A stretch of 64,000 nt of DNA from CAYTMY01 sp964618075 (GCA_964618075.1 CAZTZO010000006.1:1-64000), one strand, 5' to 3'. Positions 43,463-52,614 are shown, counted from the first letter of the stretch. Notes: generated by a model not told the origin, from the letters alone. A program made the numbers and translations.

Positions 43463-44192
43463 TTTCAGGCACCTCCGTATCCTTTCTAAGTTGTAATATT
43501 GCCTTTGCTAATATTAAATCCTCGGGAGTAGTAAGCTTTATATTAAACCTGCTTCCCTTGCTTAAACATATCGTCGCTCCCTGCATTTTTGCAAGCGCTG
43601 TATCGTCTGTCGCTTCACACCCATTTTTTTTCGCCCTTTTATGAGCCTCCATGATAAGCTTATAGGAGAAACCCTGCGGCGTCTGGATTGCATATGTGTG
43701 TTGCCTGTCGTAGTAGCGCTGTAATAAAAAACCGTTTTTATCCTCGCCGGAATACAAAAGAGTATCCGTTGCCAAAAGCGCTGCCGAAGCGGCTTCGTTT
43801 TCTATGGTATCTTTCATAACATTTGTTATGATATCCGTACTTACCAGACATCTTGCCGCATCGTGGATAAGCACGTATTCGTAATTGTCCTCTTCGATTG
43901 TTAAAAGTGCGTTATATACCGAGCATTGTCTGCTTACTCCACCTATCACAAGCTTTACGTCGTTTAGCGACATATTAGTTTGCTTTAGAGATTCTTCAAC
44001 ATATTTTTGTTCGCCGTCTCTGCATGTTATGACGATACCGTCTGATACATCCGCCTTAACAAAAGCTCCGAGAGTATGAGCAAGCACACTTTTACCTTCG
44101 AGCATTATAAAATTTTTGTTTATCGGACTGCTCATTCGGGTGCTCAGACCCGCCGCCGTGATTATTACGCAAACTCTGCCGTTATTTTTCAT
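43449..44192 (-). CDS. ispD: 2-C-methyl-D-erythritol 4-phosphate cytidylyltransferase
   Basis: Third step of the MEP isoprenoid pathway: CTP + MEP to CDP-ME. Nucleotide motif ITAAGLSTRM, the catalytic-loop Lys in NKNFIML, the diagnostic VLIHDAARCLV, QTPQGFSY, ATDDTAL and KLTTPEDLILA are all present. Slightly long (247 aa), with a short C-terminal tail. It overlaps the E1-alpha gene by 14 bp, so isoprenoid synthesis and the E1/E2-like set share a transcript. No other MEP gene is in the window. It could act as a related pentitol-phosphate cytidylyltransferase, but motif match favours IspD. Confidence 0.88.
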   Translation of the reverse strand: MKNNGRVCVIITAAGLSTRMSSPINKNFIMLEGKSVLAHTLGAFVKADVSDGIVITCRDGEQKYVEESLKQTNMSLNDVKLVIGGVSRQCSVYNALLTIEEDNYEYVLIHDAARCLVSTDIITNVMKDTIENEAASAALLATDTLLYSGEDKNGFLLQRYYDRQHTYAIQTPQGFSYKLIMEAHKRAKKNGCEATDDTALAKMQGATICLSKGSRFNIKLTTPEDLILAKAILQLRKDTEVPEIGRQ

Positions 44193-44262
44193 AATACTAC
44201 CCGATTTGATTATTATAACATAAAATGAATGCTTTTTTATGTAAAGTTGAATATTTATAAAC

Positions 44263-45252
44263 CTATGGCTTTATTTTTACTGTATGCAAATATTTTTCAT
44301 ACGCGCTTTTCAGCTCTGCCGCCTTTTGCTCGGGCAGCGTCGGATTACAGTGAGCCCAACACCCCGTTTCGCTTGAAGCGTTATACTTCTGAGAATCTTG
44401 ACTGCGAAGAGGAGGAAAATATTCTATATAAAAATGCCACATATCTCTTATTTTCTTCGGTCTTGGCGGAGCGTTGAACATACACATCATATAAGGAAAG
44501 TCCATATCAAACAAGTTGTCGTACATGCCGGATACGTTTTTTATAGTTTTGCCCAATGATAAAAGCATACCTTCGTCCATTTCATCAAGCGAAGCGATAT
44601 GCTCGTTTGCAACAACATTTACTCCGTAAGGATAGCGCGAAGCGTACGGTACATATACGCTAAAATACTTATCACTGAACAATATCCTTCTTGCGTCCTT
44701 CTTTTCCTCTTTAAGCACATCACAGATAAGACAAGCGCCGTTTTTCTCTTGGTACGAATCAAGAGAATTTGTTATTCTTGATATTTTCAATGGATTAAAG
44801 CCGTAGCCGTATACCTGTCCGTGAGGATGTATCATGGTGACACCGACCTCTTTACCTCTGTTCTCGAAGAAAAAGGTATACTTTATAGCCTCATCAAGAC
44901 AGTACTCCTCATATATACTTTTCCATACTTTTGCAAGCTCAAGCATTTTTTCGTCCGAAAGCTCCCTTAGCTTTGCGTCATGCTTATCACTGTATAATAT
45001 GACCTCGCATCGTCCATAAGCGGCTTTGGCTTTATGAACGCTATTAACTGACATTTCCAAAGGAGCAAAAGCGTTAGTACTCATGCTCGGAAAATCGTTT
45101 GGATAACGCAGTATGCCGTATCCTCCTTCAGGAACCTTGCCGCTACCGGGGCAAAATGCACAGAGCGAAGAATTTGTATCAGGTCTTTTTTGTCTTTTAT
45201 CCGCTATTATGACCCAGTCGTCCAAAAGAGGGTCGTATCTTAATTCGGACAT
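44263..45252 (-). CDS. galT: Galactose-1-phosphate uridylyltransferase
   Basis: Leloir pathway: exchanges UMP between UDP-glucose and galactose-1-phosphate. The active-site HPHGQVYGYGFNP supplies the nucleophilic His, and the Zn-type CAFCPGSGKVPEGG and HFYIEYFPPLR segments are present, so this is the HIT-like type I enzyme rather than the GalT2 form. The length of 329 is typical. It lies 18 bp after galK on the same strand. No galE or regulator is in the window. Confidence 0.93.
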   Translation of the reverse strand: MSELRYDPLLDDWVIIADKRQKRPDTNSSLCAFCPGSGKVPEGGYGILRYPNDFPSMSTNAFAPLEMSVNSVHKAKAAYGRCEVILYSDKHDAKLRELSDEKMLELAKVWKSIYEEYCLDEAIKYTFFFENRGKEVGVTMIHPHGQVYGYGFNPLKISRITNSLDSYQEKNGACLICDVLKEEKKDARRILFSDKYFSVYVPYASRYPYGVNVVANEHIASLDEMDEGMLLSLGKTIKNVSGMYDNLFDMDFPYMMCMFNAPPRPKKIRDMWHFYIEYFPPLRSQDSQKYNASSETGCWAHCNPTLPEQKAAELKSAYEKYLHTVKIKP

Positions 45253-45270
45253 ATATTTTTTCCTTTACTC

Positions 45271-46515
45271 TTATTTTATTCTGCCGCTTCCGAAGGGAAC
45301 GACGCTAAGCTTATATGCGCTGTCATCTCCGAAGGCTTTGTCCATTTCTTCAATATACGCCTTTGTCATATCCTTAAGAACGAAAGCTAAAATTGTTCCG
45401 CCAAAGCCACCGCCGTGTACCCTCACGCTTCCTTTATCCTTTAAAAAACGCCGACTTAAGCATAATGCCAACGATAGCTGTCTATTGTGCTCATCGCTAC
45501 AGGAATATACGTTCTGAAGATACGCTTCCGAGCTTAAACCGCTTTGGGCGACAAGCTTTAGAAAGCTTTTAATATCTCCCCTATCAAGAGCCTCTTTAGC
45601 TTCCTTAACCCTTTTGGTTTCATCGAAAAAGTGGATCGCCCGAAGAACCGCCCTGTCCGAATAAGCTTCTCTTAATTGATTTATATCAGTAAAAAAACTC
45701 TCCTCGTTGACGTAAGCCAAGCTGCTTTTGTTGTAATAGGAAGCTATTAGCTCCATTTCCTCTCTGATGGAGGCATATTGAGCGTTTTGCCCCTCATGAG
45801 ATGCGTGAACGTTTGTTATTACAAGAGAATATCCGAATGAAGCAAAATCCGTATCAATATTAATGCAAACAGGGTCGTCTGCATCGTAAAAATCCATATA
45901 TGTCGTGCTTCCCAAACGACAGGCAAGCATATCCATAAGTCCGCACGGTTTAACGAAATATGTGTTTTCGGCGTCTTGTGCAATTTTTGCCGCCTCTGTA
46001 GCATCAAGCTTTCCCGAGTTGAAAAGCCCGTCAAAAATCGAGACGATAAGCATTTCAAATGCAGCTGATGAAGAAAGTCCGCTGCCCGGCTTTATATCCG
46101 ACATAATAAATGCGTCAAAACCGCCGATATTATATCCTCTTTTAATAAAACCGTTTGCTATCCCTCTTATTATGGACTCTGAAGTCCCATTTTCATTTTG
46201 TATAGGCTTGGTAAAAGACAAATCGACTTCAAAGCTGCCGAAGCCGCGCGATACTGCTTTGATAACATTATCGCGCCGCGCACGAACTGCACCTATCGTT
46301 ATCATATTGACAGCGCACACAATAGACCGACCGTTTTGATGATCCGTATGGTTTCCTATCAACTCACTTCTGCCGGGAGAAATATAATACTCCTCGGGCT
46401 TTGAATCAAACAAAGAAACAAAGCTGTCTGTCAATTCACAGATTTTGTCTTCGTATTCGTGTATATAAGCACTGATATCCTTTGATGTGTTATCCTCACA
46501 GCCGACTAAATGCAC
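45271..46515 (-). CDS. galK: Galactokinase
   Basis: Phosphorylates galactose at C1 with ATP. GHMP-kinase motifs: GRSELIGNHTDHQNG (galactose signature, the clostridial variant of GRVNLIGEHTD), KPGSGLSSSAAFE for ATP phosphate, and VRVHGGGFGGTILAF at the C-terminus. The length is 414 as annotated. The start is a GTG with only a weak upstream site; the frame stays open about 60 bp further upstream without an ATG, so the exact start is uncertain. First gene of a galK-galT pair. Confidence 0.92.
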   Translation of the reverse strand: MHLVGCEDNTSKDISAYIHEYEDKICELTDSFVSLFDSKPEEYYISPGRSELIGNHTDHQNGRSIVCAVNMITIGAVRARRDNVIKAVSRGFGSFEVDLSFTKPIQNENGTSESIIRGIANGFIKRGYNIGGFDAFIMSDIKPGSGLSSSAAFEMLIVSIFDGLFNSGKLDATEAAKIAQDAENTYFVKPCGLMDMLACRLGSTTYMDFYDADDPVCINIDTDFASFGYSLVITNVHASHEGQNAQYASIREEMELIASYYNKSSLAYVNEESFFTDINQLREAYSDRAVLRAIHFFDETKRVKEAKEALDRGDIKSFLKLVAQSGLSSEAYLQNVYSCSDEHNRQLSLALCLSRRFLKDKGSVRVHGGGFGGTILAFVLKDMTKAYIEEMDKAFGDDSAYKLSVVPFGSGRIK

Positions 46516-46693
46516 TTTATCCGATACCGCCTGAATAATATTTTCTTTATTATTAATAATTGTAACACATTCATTTTACTTTTTGTACAAATCACAAGTT
46601 ATTTTGCGTGTTTGTGCCGCTTAATAAAAAAACAGACCACTTGATTTTTCGTGGTTTAAAAGAATGATAATAAAGAATAATAGCATTAAAAAT

Positions 46694-46714
46694 AAAAAAA
46701 GCCTTATGTAAGGC
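46694..46714 (-). terminator. Terminator of the tRNA-Thr gene
   Basis: Stem GCCTTA / TAAGGC with short loop and T7 on the minus strand, 15 bp after the tRNA 3' end. Confidence 0.75.
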
Positions 46715-46729
46715 AGTTTGTTTTAGTTA

Positions 46730-46805
46730 TGGAGCCTTCTATCAGATTCGAACTGATGACCCCCACCTTACCACGGTGGTGCTCTACCTGCTGAGCTAAG
46801 AAGGC
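46730..46805 (-). tRNA. tRNA-Thr (anticodon GGT)
   Basis: 76 nt on the minus strand with encoded CCA. Acceptor stem GCCTTCT / AGAAGGC, D-arm AGCTCAGCAGGTAGAGC, anticodon arm CCACC-GTGGTAA-GGTGG giving GGT at 34-36, and T-loop GTTCGAATC. A 17-bp-spaced promoter lies just upstream and a terminator just downstream. Confidence 0.95.
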
Positions 46806-46817
46806 ACTTCGCTGATT

Positions 46818-46846
46818 ATATTAACATATAGCACTTTTCAAGTCAA
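46818..46846 (-). promoter_or_regulatory. Promoter of tRNA-Thr
   Basis: Minus strand TTGACT, 17-bp spacer, TAATAT, ending 12 bp before the mature tRNA 5' end. Confidence 0.65.
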
Positions 46847-46948
46847 TGAGGCAATGACAGCTTATTTTAATAAATTTAAACATTCATGGTTATGTAAATT
46901 GATTATACTGATATATAATAATATGTAATTAACTTCGGAGAATCCTAA

Positions 46949-48505
46949 GTGAAGAAAAAAGGAAAAAACTATCTGGCCGGCGCGATTATTCTTTCAGCCG
47001 GCGCTTTAATATCAAAACTGTTGGGTATGTTTTTTAAGATCCCCCTCAACGATATCATCGGTGACTACGGTATGGGTCTTTATTCATATGCATATCCGAT
47101 ATACAGCACTTTTCTTATGATTTCTATATCCGGTCTTCCGCTTGCAGTTTCAAAGCTTGTTTCCGAAAGCGTATCTCTCGGCAACTATAAACAGGCGTAC
47201 AGGATATTTTACGTTTCGTTTGTACTTCTTGCAGTGGTCGGCGGGGCTTGCTCTATAGCAATGTTTTCGGGAGCAAAGCTCTTTATACGGGCATTCTCGT
47301 GGGAGGACGACGTCTATTACTGCATAGTGGCGCTTTCTATAGCCCCCTTCTTCGTATCGCTTATATCCGTTGTAAGAGGCTTTTTCCAGGGAATGCAGAT
47401 GATGACTTTTTCCGCTATATCGGAAATAATAGAGCAAATCGGGCGCGTATTTATAGGTCTTGCGTTGGCGTACCTGTTAACCTCGTCAAACGGCATTTCT
47501 CTCGGTGCGGCAGGAGCGACCTTCGGAGCTGTTGCAGGCGCTATACTGGCGTTTTTATTCCTTTATATTTGCTTTTTAAGAGTTCGCTCCAAGAACACGA
47601 CTTTAATAAACGAACAGCCTGAAATGCACATTGACAGGACAAAAACCATTTTAAAGCACATAATGATAATTGCCATACCCGTCACGTTCAGCGCCGTGGT
47701 AACCACTATCATGGACTTGATAAACAGCGCGACCATATCGGGCTGTCTTCAAACGGCAGGCTATACAATAAAGGAGGCTACGACTCTTTACGGACAGCTC
47801 TCCACAAAAGGAAGCACGCTTGTAAATGTGCCACTCGTTCTAGGCACATCGCTTGCTACAAGTCTTGTTCCTTCAGTCAGCGAATCCTTAGTAAAGGGCG
47901 ACAACGAAGCTATACGCTCAAAGGCGACTCTTTCTATAAGGATGGCTTTTCTCGTTTCAATACCCGCAGCAGTGGGGTTAAGTATCTTATCAGAGCCTAT
48001 TGTAAAGCTGTTATGGACAAAGAATCCTGAAGGTTGGGAAATGCTTGCGGGTCTTTCATACGTTGTTATATGCACTATCGGCGCGAGTACAATGCAGGGC
48101 ATGTTACAGGGTATCGGCAGGTATTACGTTCCTCTTAAAAATCTGCTCGTCGGAGCGCTTGTAAAATATGTCATGAACATACTTTTGGTATCCAACTCCG
48201 ATTATGGCATATACGGAGCTATATTCTCCTCTGTCTTTGCTTCATTTGTAATTTTTATTTTGAATTTCTATTCCGTGAAAAAGTATATAGGAATTGACAA
48301 TATTGCGGGCTCGATATTCAAAACAACGATAGCCGCTATATTAATGGGAGTTTCGTGTAAGTTTTCATATGATTTCCTTTGTACGATAATATCCTTTAAA
48401 ATAGCTCTGCTCATTTCTATCGTAGTAGCCGTGGCTGTATATGCGTTGGTCATACTTTTGACAAAGACATTTACGATGAAAGATTTTAAAAACGCAAGGA
48501 GTTAA
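46949..48505 (+). CDS. SpoVB/MurJ-like polysaccharide flippase (MOP superfamily)
   Basis: Membrane protein of 518 residues with about 14 helices, in the PST/MOP exporter family that flips lipid-linked cell-wall or spore-cortex precursors. The start GAIILSAGALISKLLGMFFK and the segment LPLAVSKLVSE are typical of SpoVB/YtgP proteins. Start codon GTG, with CGGAG 6-10 bp upstream. Next gene rsmA begins 5 bp after the stop, so the two are cotranscribed. Whether it serves sporulation or vegetative lipid II transport cannot be told. Confidence 0.85.
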   Translation: MKKKGKNYLAGAIILSAGALISKLLGMFFKIPLNDIIGDYGMGLYSYAYPIYSTFLMISISGLPLAVSKLVSESVSLGNYKQAYRIFYVSFVLLAVVGGACSIAMFSGAKLFIRAFSWEDDVYYCIVALSIAPFFVSLISVVRGFFQGMQMMTFSAISEIIEQIGRVFIGLALAYLLTSSNGISLGAAGATFGAVAGAILAFLFLYICFLRVRSKNTTLINEQPEMHIDRTKTILKHIMIIAIPVTFSAVVTTIMDLINSATISGCLQTAGYTIKEATTLYGQLSTKGSTLVNVPLVLGTSLATSLVPSVSESLVKGDNEAIRSKATLSIRMAFLVSIPAAVGLSILSEPIVKLLWTKNPEGWEMLAGLSYVVICTIGASTMQGMLQGIGRYYVPLKNLLVGALVKYVMNILLVSNSDYGIYGAIFSSVFASFVIFILNFYSVKKYIGIDNIAGSIFKTTIAAILMGVSCKFSYDFLCTIISFKIALLISIVVAVAVYALVILLTKTFTMKDFKNARS

Positions 48506-48510
48506 CTCTT

Positions 48511-49377
48511 TTGAGAAGCCTGACAAGCCCGTCATATATAAAAGAATACATGGAAAAAAGCGACTTCTTCTTTAAAAAGAAGCTTGGTCAGAATTTTTTG
48601 AAGGATGAAAACATAGCCCGCGCGATAACAGACAGCCTTGAGATAAAACCTGAGGATTGTGTAATGGAAATTGGGCCAGGCTTCGGTTCTCTTACGCAGT
48701 TTCTTGTAGAAGACGCTTATTGTGTAAAGGCTGTGGAAATCGACCCGTTTGCCGTAAAGGTCTTATGCGAGGTCTTTAACGACTGCCCTAACATAGAAAT
48801 AATACAGGGCGATATACTAAAGTATGACCTTTCGGTATTATTAAAGGACGCATTTGACGAAAATCGCAGTATAAAAGCAATATCAAACCTCCCATACTAT
48901 ATAACTTCATCTGTTATACTTAAGCTGTTACGCAGTGAAATAAAATTTGACAGCGTAGTTGTGATGCTGCAAAAAGAAGTTTCTATAAGACTGAATTCGC
49001 CTGCAGGAAGCAAGGATTATTCCGCATATACTGTTTTGGTAAATTATTACGCGGATATCAACAAGCTTTTTGATGTAAGCCATAACGCATTTATACCCGC
49101 TCCGAAGGTCGATTCCTCCGTTATAAAAATTACTCCCCTTAAACAACCGCGAGTAAAGGTGATGAACGAAGAAATATTTTTCAAGACGGTCAAGGCGGGC
49201 TTTGCTATGAGAAGAAAGACTCTTTTAAACAACATCTCCGCTGCCTTTGAAATAAGTAAAGAAAAAGCTGTAAAGTATATTCAGAGTGTGGGTTTGTCCC
49301 CCGAGGTGAGAGCAGAAAAGCTTACGATCGAACAATTCGCATCATTGGCTGACGCCCTTTTTAAAGAGAACTATTAA
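48511..49377 (+). CDS. rsmA: 16S rRNA dimethyladenosine transferase
   Basis: KsgA/RsmA dimethylates two adjacent adenosines near the 16S rRNA 3' end. Motif order: KKLGQNFLKDENIA, SAM site MEIGPGFGSLT, GDILKYDL, the catalytic NLPYYITS and FIPAPKVDSSVI. The length of 288 is normal. Start codon TTG at 48511, supported by AAGGAG 9 bp upstream that overlaps the stop of the flippase gene. Its last codons overlap the convergent PspC-domain gene by 4 bp, so no terminator lies between. Confidence 0.93.
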   Translation: MRSLTSPSYIKEYMEKSDFFFKKKLGQNFLKDENIARAITDSLEIKPEDCVMEIGPGFGSLTQFLVEDAYCVKAVEIDPFAVKVLCEVFNDCPNIEIIQGDILKYDLSVLLKDAFDENRSIKAISNLPYYITSSVILKLLRSEIKFDSVVVMLQKEVSIRLNSPAGSKDYSAYTVLVNYYADINKLFDVSHNAFIPAPKVDSSVIKITPLKQPRVKVMNEEIFFKTVKAGFAMRRKTLLNNISAAFEISKEKAVKYIQSVGLSPEVRAEKLTIEQFASLADALFKENY

Positions 49378-50237
49378 GCTGCTACGCGAAGTACTATAGC
49401 TGCTATAAATACTATAAGTAGTATCAGGAGCCATATTTTAGCTCCTCTTTTTCTATTTGGCAATAAAAGAGTAACCACCGTAGCAAGAATGATAATAGGC
49501 CACATATAGCGAATTGCATAAAGTAAATAATCCGATGTTATATAAGCAAACGAGCCAATCGTGATTATCCTGGACAAGCTTATATATAATATGATCGAGC
49601 CGAATACTATTTTGAGTATACGAGAGCCGCCTTTTTTAGTTGCCACATCGGATATACCGTTGATGATAAAAAACAGACCCAAAGAAAGCAGCACATAGTT
49701 TATCATTTCGTTTAGTGCAATATCATAGCCGAAAACATATCTTGCAATAACAATACCTATGCCGGTACATATCATCAGAACGCCGAACAAGATTATTGCA
49801 AAGCTGCTCTGAGGCTTTGTTTGCTCTTCGTTATTTTCATCTGAAGTAAAAGTATCTTGTTTTTGCTTAACCGGCTCCTTATGGTCTTTATAAGTATATT
49901 TGTTTTCTGTCGGTCTTGTATACGTTTTTTTATACCTTGCTTCACTAAAGGAATCAGGTTGTTTTGCATTATCCTTACTGTTTAGCTCATCGTCTACTTT
50001 ATCATTTGAAGAAGTATCGGGATGCGCACTTTTGTATTTTTCAAGTACAGGCCCTTTTCCAATGGGCAATAATGCTATAAGCACAAGATATACGACTGTC
50101 ATAAAGGGCTGAAAAACGCACAGCAAAAATACTATTATACGTATAAGTGTGACGTCGGTTTCGAACGATTCCGCCAAGCCTATGCATATCCCGCCGAGTA
50201 TTTTCGAATCTGCGGATCTGTGCAATCTGTATTTCAC
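49374..50237 (-). CDS. PspC-domain membrane protein
   Basis: N-terminal PspC domain (residues 1-65: KYRLHRSADSKILGGICIGLAESF followed by one hydrophobic segment), a polar, charged linker of about 85 residues, then about five hydrophobic segments (150-287) resembling the LiaF/DUF5668 membrane region. PspC proteins take part in envelope stress responses; no partner PspA or LiaSR gene is present here. The quoted family fold is confident, the role is not. The gene is divergent from the flavin reductase gene. Confidence 0.78.
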   Translation of the reverse strand: MKYRLHRSADSKILGGICIGLAESFETDVTLIRIIVFLLCVFQPFMTVVYLVLIALLPIGKGPVLEKYKSAHPDTSSNDKVDDELNSKDNAKQPDSFSEARYKKTYTRPTENKYTYKDHKEPVKQKQDTFTSDENNEEQTKPQSSFAIILFGVLMICTGIGIVIARYVFGYDIALNEMINYVLLSLGLFFIINGISDVATKKGGSRILKIVFGSIILYISLSRIITIGSFAYITSDYLLYAIRYMWPIIILATVVTLLLPNRKRGAKIWLLILLIVFIAAIVLRVAA

Positions 50238-50393
50238 CTTCAGCCTCTTTTCTTCATTTATCTTTTTCGTTATTATATGTATACAAAATTAAAGAGTTAT
50301 TAGCTCTTTGTTATGCTATAATTATAAATAAAGACAGCATAGTTTTAGCTTTATTGCGCCATTAAAAAATGATTAATTAAAAGGAGTATTAAG

Positions 50394-50951
50394 ATGATTT
50401 GTATTGTTAACGCTTCCTCACGAAAAAACGGCTTCTGTAAAAAGGGAACTGATATGATAATAGACTGCTTTAAGAAGGAAAACCCCTTGATTGACGTTAA
50501 AGTGTTCGACACTATTAATATGGATATAAAATACTGCACTGCTTGCGCATATTGCGAAAAGAACAAGGGCGAATGCATAATACAAGACGACATGAAAAAG
50601 CTTTTATGCGCTCTTAAGGAATGCACTCAGCTTTTGATAGTAACTCCTGTATACTTCAGCAGCGTTCCCGCATCTCTTAAGGCAGCAATAGATCGCTGTC
50701 AATGTATGTACGCATATAACGAAAGCTATATTAAGAAAAAAGCATATATATTAGCCTTTGGTGGTTCAAAGCTGTACAATAATCAATTCGAAGGAATATT
50801 TGCCTCTTTTACTCATGTTTTTAAGGATCTGAATGCGTCCCTGACGGATTCTTTATGCATACCGGATACGGATTCCATGAATGAAACAATAGATAATATA
50901 TTATCGCAGGAAATCGAAGACTTTGCGAAAAATATTTACAATAATCTTTAA
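50394..50951 (+). CDS. Flavodoxin-fold NAD(P)H-dependent FMN reductase-like protein
   Basis: A 185-residue protein of the NADPH-dependent FMN reductase superfamily. N-terminal FMN phosphate loop NASSRKNGFCKKG, a conserved CTACAYCEKNKGEC stretch with four Cys that is usual in clostridial iron-sulfur flavoproteins, and TPVYFSSVPASLKAAIDR near the flavin. Those Cys may bind a 4Fe-4S cluster. AAGGAG lies 8-13 bp before the ATG. It is 36 bp upstream of the homocysteine synthesis pair, so it could deliver electrons to it; this is inference from position. Confidence 0.75.
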   Translation: MICIVNASSRKNGFCKKGTDMIIDCFKKENPLIDVKVFDTINMDIKYCTACAYCEKNKGECIIQDDMKKLLCALKECTQLLIVTPVYFSSVPASLKAAIDRCQCMYAYNESYIKKKAYILAFGGSKLYNNQFEGIFASFTHVFKDLNASLTDSLCIPDTDSMNETIDNILSQEIEDFAKNIYNNL

Positions 50952-50987
50952 TAATGATATTATTAAAAAAATATCAGCGAGGGGAAA

Positions 50988-52154
50988 ATGGCTAAATCAT
51001 ATAAAGAAATAAACGAGAAAATAGCGTCAGGCAAAGCAGTCGTCGTCGACGCAGATGAAATAATAGACATTGTCAAGGACGAGGGTCTTTCTAAAGCCGC
51101 GCAGCATATCGACGTGGTTACTACAGCGACCTTCGGCCCGATGTGTTCGTCGGGAGCATTTTTGAATTTCGGACATGCGTCTCCGCCCATAAGAATGGCT
51201 GAAATTTATTTAAACAATGTCGAATGCTACGGAGGGCTTGCGGCTGTCGATACATACATAGGCGCAACTCAGCCAAGCAAGGATAAAGATATAGAGTACG
51301 GCGGAGCGCACGTTATTTGTGATTTAATAGACAAAAAGAGTGTGTATCTCGAAGCATATTCGCAAGGGACAGACTGCTATCCCAGGAAAGAAATTAAAAC
51401 ATACATTACTATAGATGATATAAACGAGGCTTATATGTACAACCCCCGCAACTGTTACCAGAATTACGGTGCGGCGACAAATACATCTTCGAAGCGTTTA
51501 TATACATATATGGGCATATTACAGCCGAATATGGGCAATGTGACTTACTCTACGGCAGGTCAGCTCAGCCCTCTTTTAAATGATCCTTACCTAAGAACAA
51601 TAGGTATGGGTACAAAAATATTCTTTGCAGGAGCGCAGGGCTATGTAAGCTGGTACGGCACGCAGTTTAATACAGCGATGAGCCGCAGTAAAAACGGAGT
51701 TCCCGAGGGCGGCGCGGCAACGCTTGCTCTTGTCGGGAATATGCGCGAGATGAGTACCGAATTTATCAAGCCCGCCGTATACGAGAAATACGGCACAAGC
51801 ATGTTTGTCGGAGTAGGCATACCTATCCCTGTGCTTGATGAAGATATGCTTAAATGCCTCATCGTAGAGGATAAGGATATTTACACCTCCGTAAGCGATT
51901 ATTCTATAAGAGGAGCGGATTCAAAGCCCATAGCAAAGGTAAGCTACGAGCAGCTCAAGAGCGGATTTATAAAAATCGAAGGTAAAACGGTAAGGACTTC
52001 TCCGATGACAAGTATGCACAAATCAAAGGAAATAGCCTCTATATTAAAAGAAATGATACAAAACGGCAGCTTTACCTTAAACGAGCCGGTTGTGAATTTC
52101 CCTTCAAACAACAAGCTGAACTCACTTTCTATAAAAGGCAAAAAGAACAGGTGA
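50988..52154 (+). CDS. L-aspartate semialdehyde sulfurtransferase, HcyBio (DUF39) subunit
   Basis: Family known from methanogens (MA1821 type) to make homocysteine directly from aspartate semialdehyde and a sulfide source, without acetyl- or succinylhomoserine. The N-terminal TATFGPMCSSGAFLNFGH carries Cys53 and a second conserved Cys130 lies in QGTDCYPRKE; both positions agree with the cysteines implicated in the archaeal enzyme. Length 388 is usual. GAGGGG precedes the ATG. It overlaps the NIL-ferredoxin gene by 4 bp (ATGA), the standard gene pair. Confidence 0.85.
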   Translation: MAKSYKEINEKIASGKAVVVDADEIIDIVKDEGLSKAAQHIDVVTTATFGPMCSSGAFLNFGHASPPIRMAEIYLNNVECYGGLAAVDTYIGATQPSKDKDIEYGGAHVICDLIDKKSVYLEAYSQGTDCYPRKEIKTYITIDDINEAYMYNPRNCYQNYGAATNTSSKRLYTYMGILQPNMGNVTYSTAGQLSPLLNDPYLRTIGMGTKIFFAGAQGYVSWYGTQFNTAMSRSKNGVPEGGAATLALVGNMREMSTEFIKPAVYEKYGTSMFVGVGIPIPVLDEDMLKCLIVEDKDIYTSVSDYSIRGADSKPIAKVSYEQLKSGFIKIEGKTVRTSPMTSMHKSKEIASILKEMIQNGSFTLNEPVVNFPSNNKLNSLSIKGKKNR

Positions 52155-52576
52155 TGATTATGACTGATACGATAAAAGCAAAAATACTACTCTTGTTTCC
52201 TAAAACGCTTACGGCAGAGCCGATAACCTACAACCTTGTGAAGCAGTACGACCTAAAGCCGAATATCCTTAAGGCTCAGATAAACTACAATATTGAAGGC
52301 AGGCTCTTAATGGAGCTTGAGGGCACCGAAAAAAATATCAAAGCTGCAATAGCCTACCTTAAGAGTCTTGATATAAAAGTAAAGCGCGACGGAACCTCCA
52401 CAATAATAGACTTTGACAAGTGCGTCGGCTGCGGAAGCTGTATTGCCGCATGCGAGGTAGACGCATTATCCTTGGGAGAAGACGGAAAAATTATCTTTGA
52501 CGGAAGCAAATGTCTTGAATGTATGCTCTGCGCAAAGGCGTGCCCGCAAAGGATAATAAGAAATGCGTTCGAATAA
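52151..52576 (+). CDS. NIL-domain ferredoxin partner of the homocysteine synthesis system
   Basis: A 141-residue protein with an N-terminal NIL ligand-binding domain (about 5-75) and two 4Fe-4S clusters (CVGCGSCIAACEVDAL and CLECMLCAKACP). The same architecture is the MA1822-type partner that supplies electrons to the DUF39 protein in homocysteine formation. NIL domains otherwise occur on methionine ABC importers, so amino-acid sensing is possible. Closed by a strong terminator, making a two- or three-gene unit. Confidence 0.85.
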   Translation: MMIMTDTIKAKILLLFPKTLTAEPITYNLVKQYDLKPNILKAQINYNIEGRLLMELEGTEKNIKAAIAYLKSLDIKVKRDGTSTIIDFDKCVGCGSCIAACEVDALSLGEDGKIIFDGSKCLECMLCAKACPQRIIRNAFE

Positions 52577-52580
52577 AATT

Positions 52581-52614
52581 AAAGTGCGTTTAATTAAATA
52601 AACGCACTTTTTTT
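52581..52614 (+). terminator. Terminator after the homocysteine synthesis pair
   Basis: 12-bp perfect stem AAAGTGCGTTTA / TAAACGCACTTT with 6-base loop and T-rich tail. Confidence 0.9.

Noticed and set aside
46621..46665. Additional terminator hairpin between galK and tRNA-Thr
   Set aside because: ACCAC/GTGGT stem of only 5 bp with an 11-base loop; too weak to call beside the clear terminator at 46694-46714.
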